Source: Propionibacteriaceae bacterium | GTDB lineage: Bacteria; Actinomycetota; Actinomycetes; Propionibacteriales; Propionibacteriaceae | Length of the DNA: 5,938 nt | Direction of reading: 5' to 3' | NCBI GenBank assembly: GCA_020438595.1 | Contig: JAGQUI010000187.1 | Coordinates: 1-5,938, forward strand | Shown here: piece by piece, positions 1 through 4,550 of the stretch | How the letters are laid out: each line of letters starts with the position of its first letter | How positions within the stretch are numbered: position 1 is the first letter of the stretch | The notes under the pieces: generated by a model | The model's input: only the letters and a program-made list of their open reading frames with translations | What the model was told of the DNA's origin: nothing | The model's database searches: none | Translations under genes and position numbers: made by a program

Positions 1-110
1 AGGCGGGCGTGTTCGGCATCTGCGAGTGAGCCGCCACCGTGTCATCCCCGGACCCTGAGGGGCCGCCCGGCTTTCGCCTCGCGGTGCCTGAGGAGCGCCC
101 CGGTGAGGCG

Positions 111-150
111 CGAAGGGCGCGTGACGAAGGGCGCGTGACGAAGGGCGCGT
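111..150. repeat. 14-bp tandem repeat, about 2.9 copies
   Basis: The unit CGAAGGGCGCGTGA occurs at 111-124 and 125-138 without mismatch, followed by its first 12 bases at 139-150. It lies in the non-coding stretch just beyond the 3' end of the minus-strand gene ending at 159. A short inverted pair, CGCCTC at 75-80 and GAGGCG at 105-110, lies next to it but has a long loop and no T-tract, so I do not call a terminator. It is probably a slippage-derived array. No function is visible. Confidence 0.8.
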
Positions 151-158
151 CCCGCCGA

Positions 159-773
159 TCAGCCCAGCGCGAGCACCAATTCGTCCCCGGAGCGTACGAA
201 GCCGATCCGCTCCAGGTAGTGGCGCGACATCTCCGAGTCCGCCCCGGCCGTGATCCGTTCGAAGCCGGCGCCGGTGAACACGCGGGCGCCGCGGCCGTAG
301 AGCCACCGCCCGATGCGTGAATCGCGGTACGCGTGCATCACGTAGTCCAGCCGGAGCCGCAGCGTGCTCCCGTCCGGGGTGCCGACGAACGCGCCCGCGG
401 GCAGGCCGTCCCGGATCAGGACGAGCACGAAGTCGTCGGGCGCCGGCTCGTCGAAGTCCGGGTGGATGCCGGCGATGTCGGCAGCGTGCGAGTGCAGGAA
501 GTCGAGCAGGAACGGCGCGTCCGGGTCGATCGGCACCGCACCGAGGTCGCGGTTCGGGGCGAACTCCTTGCGCAGGAACCAGATGTTGAGCACGGCCACG
601 GCCGCGTTCGTGATGATGATCGGGATCGACGGCAGCAACGCCCCGTAGACCACGAACACCACCGAGCCCACCAGCGAGACGATGCGCAGCCGAACCACCG
701 ATGTCATCGCGAGCGACGCCACGACGAGCGCGGACGCCAGGTAGCCGACCAGTTCCACCGGGCTGAATCCCAT
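159..773 (-). CDS. YgjV-type inner membrane protein with C-terminal GNAT-like domain
   Basis: A 204-residue protein starting at ATG 771-773. The first ~70 residues hold three hydrophobic helices (about 6-25, 30-46 and 49-66), separated by short loops and ending in the basic sequence FLRKEF. This is the arrangement of the small YgjV-type inner membrane proteins. Residues ~85-204 are soluble, probably cytoplasmic, and resemble the end of a GNAT acyltransferase fold: a strand (LRLRLDYV), then YRDSRIGRWLY in the position of the acetyl-CoA pyrophosphate loop, then GFERITAGADSEMSRHYLERIGF, which fits the usual strand, helix and 'yyeklGF' ending. The loop reads R150-x-x-R153-x-G155 instead of the canonical R/Q-x-x-G-x-G/A, so catalysis is uncertain. 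The N-terminal part of the GNAT fold is not clearly recognisable. It is divergent from the gene at 805. No Shine-Dalgarno is seen, which fits a leaderless message. The substrate is unknown. Confidence 0.8.
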   Translation of the reverse strand: MGFSPVELVGYLASALVVASLAMTSVVRLRIVSLVGSVVFVVYGALLPSIPIIITNAAVAVLNIWFLRKEFAPNRDLGAVPIDPDAPFLLDFLHSHAADIAGIHPDFDEPAPDDFVLVLIRDGLPAGAFVGTPDGSTLRLRLDYVMHAYRDSRIGRWLYGRGARVFTGAGFERITAGADSEMSRHYLERIGFVRSGDELVLALG

Positions 774-804
774 CCGGCCACACTACGGCCGCTACGGTGG
801 GCGC
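774..804. promoter_or_regulatory. Divergent, probably leaderless promoter pair
   Basis: The 31-bp gap between the two divergent start codons holds two TANNNT -10 hexamers pointing outward. TACGGT at 793-798 serves the plus-strand gene starting at 805. TAGTGT, reading on the minus strand from 785 to 780, serves the gene starting at 773. In both cases exactly 6 nt separate the hexamer from the start codon. This is the spacing expected when transcription begins at or next to the first base of the start codon, which is common in actinobacteria. Neither gene has a convincing Shine-Dalgarno. No -35 element is claimed. The two -10 elements flank the palindrome CGGCCG at 786-791. The hexamers and spacing are seen directly; leaderless transcription is inferred. 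Confidence 0.5.
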
Positions 805-1215
805 GTGCCTAAACAGCCAGAGCAGCCGCAGGCCCGGGGAGGCGAGGGATCGCTGCGCGCCCGGCTGCGGCTGGTGGCGGTGGTGCTGCTCGGCCTGCTC
901 ACCGCGACCTACCTGGTGCTCGCGGTGAAGCTGTACTTCTTCCCCGCCGTGGAGGCGGTGGCGAGCGGGCTGTTCGGCATCGTGCTCGCCGTGATCGCCC
1001 TGCTCTACGCGCTGGCGACCCGGGCCGTGCTGCGGCAGTCCCGGGTGGGGCACCTCCTCGCGGTCGTGCTGTGCGTGCTCGCCGTGGTCCTTGGCCTGAC
1101 GCCGGGCATGACCTGGATCGACTGGACGGTGCTGGGCGTGAACCTGGTCGCGGTCGCCGTGCTGCTCGGCTGCGTCCCGCGCAAGGCCCCGGACCGAGTT
1201 GGGGACGGTTCCTGA
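805..1215 (+). CDS. Small four-helix integral membrane protein, function unknown
   Basis: A 136-residue protein with a GTG start at 805-807, chosen because it lies 6 nt after a TANNNT hexamer and leaves a basic cytoplasmic-type N-terminus. Residues 1-22 are hydrophilic (Gln, Pro and Arg rich). Four hydrophobic segments follow at about 23-46, 51-73, 82-99 and 104-124. The C-terminal tail is short and basic. I see no catalytic motif and do not recognise a named family. The last seven residues (DRVGDGS) and the TGA stop at 1213-1215 are encoded inside the inverted repeat that begins at 1191. The natural C-terminus may therefore have been replaced or extended by repeat insertion. No partner is evident beyond the divergent membrane protein sharing its promoter region. 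Confidence 0.7.
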   Translation: MPKQPEQPQARGGEGSLRARLRLVAVVLLGLLTATYLVLAVKLYFFPAVEAVASGLFGIVLAVIALLYALATRAVLRQSRVGHLLAVVLCVLAVVLGLTPGMTWIDWTVLGVNLVAVAVLLGCVPRKAPDRVGDGS

Positions 1216-1268
1216 CTCGGTCCACCCCGGGCGGTGGACCGAGTCAGGAAACGTCCCCAACCCGGTCC
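1191..1268. repeat. Large inverted repeat (BIME-like hairpin) over the stop codon of the preceding gene
   Basis: The arms at 1191-1226 and 1233-1268 are reverse complements over 36 bp with two mismatches, around a 6-nt loop (CCGGGC). Each arm also contains its own smaller inverted pair: GGACCGAGT at 1191-1199 with ACTCGGTCC at 1215-1223, and GGACCGAGT at 1236-1244 with ACCCGGTCC at 1260-1268. The element can therefore fold as one long stem or two short hairpins, like a pair of inverted REP units. The 12-mer GGGGACGGTTCC at 1201-1212 is identical to the start of the repeats flanking the transposase gene, and the 9-mer GGACCGAGT recurs at 4497-4505. It covers the TGA of the membrane protein and lies 62 bp before the peptidase start. 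There is no T-tract, so any terminator role would be non-canonical. Confidence 0.85.
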
Positions 1269-1317
1269 GCGGTCGGCTCGTCCCCGTCCCGGGTCGCGCG
1301 GGGTTGCCCGCTCGGGT

Positions 1318-1322
1318 AAGGA
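1318..1322 (+). promoter_or_regulatory. Ribosome binding site deciding the peptidase start
   Basis: AAGGA lies 8 nt before the ATG at 1331. This favours 1331 over the in-frame ATG at 1322, which the motif overlaps, and over longer in-frame starts back to 1199, which would have to be translated through the hairpin. The protein family's N-terminus also fits a start at 1331. Confidence 0.6.
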
Positions 1323-1330
1323 TGGGGCCC

Positions 1331-3394
1331 ATGCCTCTCGATGCCGCGAACCCGCTGTCCGTTCCGTCCTCGCTGCCGTTCGAACTGCCCGACTTCACCG
1401 CGATCCGCGACGAGCACTACCAGCCGGCGATCGAGGCCGGCATCGCCGAGCACCTCGCCGAACTCGCCGCGATCGCGGCGGACGCGGAACCGGCGAGCGT
1501 CGCGAACGTGATCGAGGCCTGGGAGTCGGCCGGACGCCTGCTCGCCCGCGCGCTGAACGCCTTCTACACCAAGCAGCCGGCCGACACCAACGACGTCCTG
1601 GACGCCGTCGACGCCGCGGTGGCACCACAGCTCGCCGAGCACTCCGACGCGGTGTACCTCGACCGGGCGCTCTACGAGCGGGTGGCCGCACTGGCGAAGC
1701 GGGCCGCGGCGGGGGAGGTCGAGCTCGACGCGGCGTCCGCCTACTGGCTGGAGCGCCGCCTGCTCGCGTTCGAGCGGGCCGGGGTGAACCTGCCGGAGGC
1801 CGACCAGGCCCGGCTGCGGGCGCTGAACCACCGGATCGCCGAGGTGCAGTCCGAGTTCGGCCGCAAGGCGCTGGCCGGGATGAACGCCGGCGCGGTGCTG
1901 GTCACCGACGAGGCCGAGCTGGACGGGCTCAGCGCAGCGGAGGTCGCCGGTGCCCGCGAGCGTGCCGCCGAGCAGGGCCACGCGTCCGGCTGGCTGATCG
2001 AGCTGGGCAACACCTCGGGGCAGCGGCCGCTGGACGTGCTGAAGAACCGCGGCCTGCGCCGCCGGATCCACGAGGCGGCGGTCGGTCGGGGGCTCGGCGG
2101 CCCGCACGACACGCGTCCGCTGGTGGTCGAGCTGGCGCGGCTGCGCGCCGAGCGCGCCGACCTGCTCGGCTTCGCGAACCACGCCGCCTACGTGGCGGCG
2201 GACGGGTGTGCGCGTACCGGCGGGGCGGTCTGGGAGCTGCTCACGAAGCTGGCGCCGGCGGCCGTCGCGAACGCGCGTGCCGAGGCGGCCGACATGGAAC
2301 CGGTGTGGCAGCGGGTCGCGCCCGGCGAGCGCCTGGAGGCGTGGGACTGGCAGTTCGTCGCCGAGTTGCTGCGCACCGAGCGGTACAGCCTGGACGCGAC
2401 GCTGCTGCGCCCGTACCTCGAGCTGGAGCGGGTGCTGCACGAGGGGGTGTTCGCCGCGGCGAACGGTCTGTACGGGATCAGCTTCACCGAGCGGGACGAC
2501 CTGGTCGGGTACAACGATGAAGTACGCCTGTTCGAGGTTCAGGAGGCCGATGGCACGCCGGTCGGGTTGTTCGTCGCGGACTTCTACACGCGACCCGGGA
2601 AGCAGGGCGGCGCGTGGATGAACAACCTGGTCGACCAGAACCACCTGCTCGGCCAGCCGCCGGTGGTGGTCAACAACTCGAACCTGGTCAAGCCGCCGGC
2701 GGGTGAGCCGACCCTGATGACGTGGGACGACGTGATCACGCTGTTCCACGAGTTCGGGCACGCGCTGCACGGGTTGCTGTCGGACGTCCGCTACCCGTCC
2801 CAGTCGGGCACCGAGACGCCGCGCGACTTCGTCGAGTACCCGTCCCAGGTGAACGAGGTGTGGGCGCTGGACGCCGGGATCCTGCCGCGGTACGCCGTGC
2901 ACCACGCGACCGGCGAGCCGATGCCGGCGGAGTGGGTGGAGACGTTGCGCGGCTCGACGCTGTTCCAGCAGGGGTTCAAGACCACCGAGTACCTGGGTGC
3001 GGCGCTGCTCGACCAGGTGTGGCACCGGACGCCCCTGGCGGAGCTGCCCACCGATCCGGAGCAGGTGGAGGAGTTCGAGCGGGCGGCGCTCGCGTCCGTC
3101 GGCCTCGACTACGGGCTGGTGCCGCCGCGCTACCGCTCGACGTACTTCCGGCACACGTTCGAAGGCGGCTACGACGCGGGTTACTACGCCTACATCTGGT
3201 CCGCGGTGCTGGACGCGGACACGGCGGCGTTCATCCGCGCCCGCGGCGGCCTGACCAGGGAGAACGGCGAGCGCTTCCGCCGCCGGCTGCTCGCCCGCGG
3301 TGGCTCGATCGACGCCATGGACGCCTTCCGTGACTACCGCGGCGCCGACCCTGAACTCCGCCACCTCGTGGAGCGCCGCGGCCTGTCCGTCTAG
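1331..3394 (+). CDS. dcp: Peptidyl-dipeptidase Dcp, M3A zinc metallopeptidase
   Basis: A 687-residue cytoplasmic-type enzyme with no signal peptide. Dcp-type members of M3A remove dipeptides from the C-terminus of oligopeptides and act in intracellular peptide turnover. The zinc site is complete: HEFGH at residues 473-477 (H473 and H477 as ligands, E474 as catalytic base), and the third ligand E502 in RDFVEYPSQ. The substrate-binding stretch HTFEGGYDAGYYAYIW begins near residue 608. The C-terminal signature GGLTRENGERFRRRLLARGG, followed by a short RDYRG-type ending, matches E. coli Dcp closely from memory, and the length is close to the ~680 residues usual for Dcp. Oligopeptidase A (PrlC) is the main alternative, but the ending and the PSQVNEVWA region favour Dcp. 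Translation starts at ATG 1331 behind AAGGA. The TAG stop at 3392-3394 touches the first transposase-associated repeat. It appears monocistronic. Confidence 0.93.
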   Translation: MPLDAANPLSVPSSLPFELPDFTAIRDEHYQPAIEAGIAEHLAELAAIAADAEPASVANVIEAWESAGRLLARALNAFYTKQPADTNDVLDAVDAAVAPQLAEHSDAVYLDRALYERVAALAKRAAAGEVELDAASAYWLERRLLAFERAGVNLPEADQARLRALNHRIAEVQSEFGRKALAGMNAGAVLVTDEAELDGLSAAEVAGARERAAEQGHASGWLIELGNTSGQRPLDVLKNRGLRRRIHEAAVGRGLGGPHDTRPLVVELARLRAERADLLGFANHAAYVAADGCARTGGAVWELLTKLAPAAVANARAEAADMEPVWQRVAPGERLEAWDWQFVAELLRTERYSLDATLLRPYLELERVLHEGVFAAANGLYGISFTERDDLVGYNDEVRLFEVQEADGTPVGLFVADFYTRPGKQGGAWMNNLVDQNHLLGQPPVVVNNSNLVKPPAGEPTLMTWDDVITLFHEFGHALHGLLSDVRYPSQSGTETPRDFVEYPSQVNEVWALDAGILPRYAVHHATGEPMPAEWVETLRGSTLFQQGFKTTEYLGAALLDQVWHRTPLAELPTDPEQVEEFERAALASVGLDYGLVPPRYRSTYFRHTFEGGYDAGYYAYIWSAVLDADTAAFIRARGGLTRENGERFRRRLLARGGSIDAMDAFRDYRGADPELRHLVERRGLSV

Positions 3395-3430
3395 CGGGGA
3401 CGGTTCCGGACGGTCCGGCTTTTCCACAGG
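3395..3430 (+). repeat. REP-like repeat copy A
   Basis: A 36-nt unit identical to copy B. It starts CGGGGACGG, contains an imperfect hairpin (GGACGGTTC at 3398-3406, C, GGACGGTCC at 3408-3416, with one G-G mismatch and one G-T wobble), and ends in the tail CTTTTCCACAGG. An alternative perfect hairpin, CCGGAC-G-GTCCGG, lies at 3406-3418. CGTCCCCG at 3442-3449 can pair with the first 8 bases. It begins directly after the TAG stop of dcp. Confidence 0.88.
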
Positions 3431-3454
3431 CGGACGGCACGCGTCCCCGAGAGC

Positions 3455-3490
3455 CGGGGACGGTTCCGGACGGTCCGGCTTTTCCACAGG
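3455..3490 (+). repeat. REP-like repeat copy B
   Basis: Identical over all 36 nt to copy A and starting 60 nt after it. The imperfect hairpin lies at 3458-3476 and the tail CTTTTCCACAGG at 3479-3490. GTCCCCG at 3496-3502 can pair with its first 7 bases. The identity of A and B points to recent duplication or gene conversion. Confidence 0.88.
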
Positions 3491-3509
3491 GGCGTGTCCC
3501 CGACAGGAC

Positions 3510-3519
3510 ATGTCCACAG
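3510..3519 (+). repeat. Degenerate inner tail box, left side
   Basis: ATGTCCACAG lies 29-30 nt inside the end of copy B and is the exact reverse complement of 4424-4433 on the other flank. It resembles the CCACAG end of the 36-nt repeats and lies on the palindrome GGACATGTCC (3506-3515). It is probably a third, decayed or alternative recognition tail. It differs by one base from the actinobacterial DnaA box TTGTCCACA. Confidence 0.5.
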
Positions 3520-3565
3520 GGCGGCCAGTGGGCAGGCGGCTTCTGCCCGATTGTCCTCCGAAGGA

Positions 3566-4351
3566 TCAGATGAGTTCTCGGGACGGATGGGGACGCGCAA
3601 CGTGCATCCGCTTCACCGCGGACGCGCTCAGCCCCGTGATTCTGCTGATCTGCTCGTACGGGACGGATCGCAGGCGCAGGTCGCGGATTCCCCGATGCTG
3701 CGCCGCGAGACTCAGCGCGCCGAACTCCACGGGCGTTGCCGCGCCCGTCGCGCGGTGGAGCAACTCGGCCGCCCGATCGTCGCTGCGCTGCGGCCGACGG
3801 CGTTCGTCGGGCATCGGATCGTCCGGCAACGCCGGTGGCAACTCGGCGATGTGCGCCAGCACTGCACCGCCAAGAAGGCGCCGCAGCTCCTCTCCGTCCA
3901 CCGCGCTCGAAGGTCTGCCCAGAAGCCGACGGCTGCTCCACCTGTAGTCGTCCGCCCGCTCTACGAGTCCGGCCTCGACCGGGTTGTCCCAGACGTAGCG
4001 GATCAGCTTCACCAGGTACTCGCCGGTCTCCACGGGCCGGCTCTTGAACCGGTCCTGGAAGAGGTGACCCACGCGTCCGTACTTGTGGTTGAACCATCCG
4101 GCGTACCGGACGCCGACTCGCTTGACGACGCTTCCGATCGGCTCCCTCGTGGTGCGCAGCACGAGATGGACGTGGTTGGTCATCAGGCAGTAGGCCAGAA
4201 CCAGGCACCCGGAGGCCGCCTTGGCCTGCGCCAACGATTGGAGGAACCGCTCCCGATCCTCATCCTCAAGGAAGATCGCGTCGCGGTTCACGCCGCGCAG
4301 CATCACGTGGTAGATCCTCGAATCGGCGTGCTGTCTGGCGTGTCGAGGCAT
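3566..4351 (-). CDS. REP-associated tyrosine transposase (RAYT), Y1/HUH superfamily
   Basis: A 261-residue protein. Y1 transposases nick single-stranded DNA at hairpin-bearing ends through a 5'-phosphotyrosine. The RAYT branch recognises and processes REP hairpins. The fold begins with IYHVMLRGVNRDAIF (residues 13-27). The metal-binding HUH motif is H60-V-H62 in MTNHVHLVLR. The family-typical GHLFQDRFKSRPV follows at 95-107, then YLVKLIRYVWDNPVEAGLV at 112-130, where Y119 is the likely nucleophile, and YRWSS at 136-140. All key residues are present and the frame is intact, so it may be active. Residues ~195-250 form a C-terminal extension with a helix-turn-helix look (PYEQISRITGLSASAVKRMH), which may bind the repeats. 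The ATG at 4349-4351 is chosen because it follows AGGAGGA and opens the domain correctly. A weak TAGGCT hexamer at 4385-4380 may be its promoter. The gene lies between inverted REP-like pairs. Confidence 0.92.
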   Translation of the reverse strand: MPRHARQHADSRIYHVMLRGVNRDAIFLEDEDRERFLQSLAQAKAASGCLVLAYCLMTNHVHLVLRTTREPIGSVVKRVGVRYAGWFNHKYGRVGHLFQDRFKSRPVETGEYLVKLIRYVWDNPVEAGLVERADDYRWSSRRLLGRPSSAVDGEELRRLLGGAVLAHIAELPPALPDDPMPDERRRPQRSDDRAAELLHRATGAATPVEFGALSLAAQHRGIRDLRLRSVPYEQISRITGLSASAVKRMHVARPHPSRELI

Positions 4352-4353
4352 GG

Positions 4354-4360
4354 TCCTCCT
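4354..4360 (-). promoter_or_regulatory. Ribosome binding site of the RAYT gene
   Basis: AGGAGGA on the minus strand ends 2 nt before the ATG at 4351. It matches the anti-Shine-Dalgarno very well, but the spacing is shorter than usual. It decides the start of the transposase gene, because the open frame continues upstream to 5209 without any family sequence. Confidence 0.6.
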
Positions 4361-4423
4361 GACTCCACGGAGGAGATCGAGCCTAGGCAACTGGCCGGCG
4401 AGTCTGGATGCCCGGCCGCGGAT

Positions 4424-4433
4424 CTGTGGACAT
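4424..4433 (-). repeat. Degenerate inner tail box, right side
   Basis: Read on the minus strand this is ATGTCCACAG, exactly matching the left inner box at 3510-3519 in inverted orientation. It lies 30 nt inside the tail of copy C, mirroring the left flank. It continues the terminal inverted symmetry of the cassette beyond the two full repeats. Confidence 0.5.
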
Positions 4434-4453
4434 CTCGTAGCGATTCGGCGAGA

Positions 4454-4489
4454 CCTGTGGATAACCCGGACGGTTGGGAACCGTCCCCG
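4454..4489 (-). repeat. REP-like repeat copy C (divergent)
   Basis: The minus-strand unit matches copies A and B at 31 of 36 positions. The changes keep the hairpin: on the plus strand GGACGGTT (4468-4475), loop GGG and AACCGTCC (4479-4486) form a perfect 8-bp stem, and the mid-stem G-G mismatch of the other copies is repaired. Its tail reads GGTTATCCACAGG and contains the exact DnaA box TTATCCACA (minus strand, 4464-4456). Confidence 0.85.
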
Positions 4490-4513
4490 GATCTCCGGAC
4501 CGAGTGCCGGATT

Positions 4514-4549
4514 CCTGTGGAAAAGCCGGACCGTTCGGAACCGTCCCCG
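4514..4549 (-). repeat. REP-like repeat copy D
   Basis: The minus-strand unit is identical to copies A and B except for one base, which turns a G-T wobble in the hairpin stem into an A-T pair. The stem occupies 4528-4546 and the tail CTTTTCCACAGG runs 4525-4514. It starts 60 nt from copy C and lies one base beyond the TGA stop of the lipoprotein gene, so on the minus strand it is the immediate 3' flank of that gene. Confidence 0.88.
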
Positions 4550-4550
4550 A

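Larger units (their letters stand above)
3395..4549 (-). mobile_element. RAYT cassette bounded by inverted pairs of REP-like repeats
   Basis: A 1155-bp unit with a single transposase gene on the minus strand (3566-4351), carrying two 36-nt repeats on each side. The left pair (3395-3430 and 3455-3490) reads on the plus strand. The right pair (4454-4489 and 4514-4549) reads on the minus strand. Repeat starts within each pair are exactly 60 nt apart, so the ends form imperfect ~96-bp terminal inverted repeats. These extend inward by a 10-bp inverted pair (3510-3519 and 4424-4433). The unit begins at the base after the dcp stop and ends one base before the stop of the convergent lipoprotein gene. 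No target-site duplication is seen, as expected for HUH/Y1 enzymes. RAYTs are generally host-resident genes that spread REP sequences rather than classical insertion sequences. Whether the whole cassette ever moved as a block is inference. Confidence 0.8.

Noticed and set aside
3..29. Possible C-terminus of a plus-strand gene (AGVFGICE then TGA)
   Set aside because: Only eight codons are visible. The codons look plausible for a high-GC gene, but nothing identifies a family, so it is not listed as a feature.
1191..1268. Classical rho-independent terminator
   Set aside because: The stem is strong but there is no following T-tract, and the stop codon lies inside the stem. A repeat element is the better call, though it may still affect transcript ends.
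1244..3517. 757-codon open frame on the minus strand opposite the peptidase
   Set aside because: It is a mirror of the GC-biased dcp gene, with low-complexity Arg/Gln/Val composition and no recognisable domain. It even runs through the repeats.
3395..3520. CRISPR array
   Set aside because: Only two direct repeats are present on each side with 24-nt linkers, the other pair is inverted, and no cas genes are present. The REP/RAYT explanation fits better.
3231..4208. 325-codon minus-strand frame overlapping the transposase gene and the end of dcp
   Set aside because: It is an alternative frame of the same strand as RAYT with skewed Arg/Gly/Ala composition, and its 3' part is antisense to dcp.
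4380..4385. TAGGCT on the minus strand as the RAYT promoter -10
   Set aside because: It fits TANNNT and lies 28 nt before the ATG, but there is no convincing -35 and such hexamers are common by chance.
3395..4549. Origin of replication suggested by the DnaA-box-like cluster
   Set aside because: There is no dnaA or dnaN neighbour, no AT-rich unwinding region and no partition genes. The boxes are part of transposase-associated repeats.
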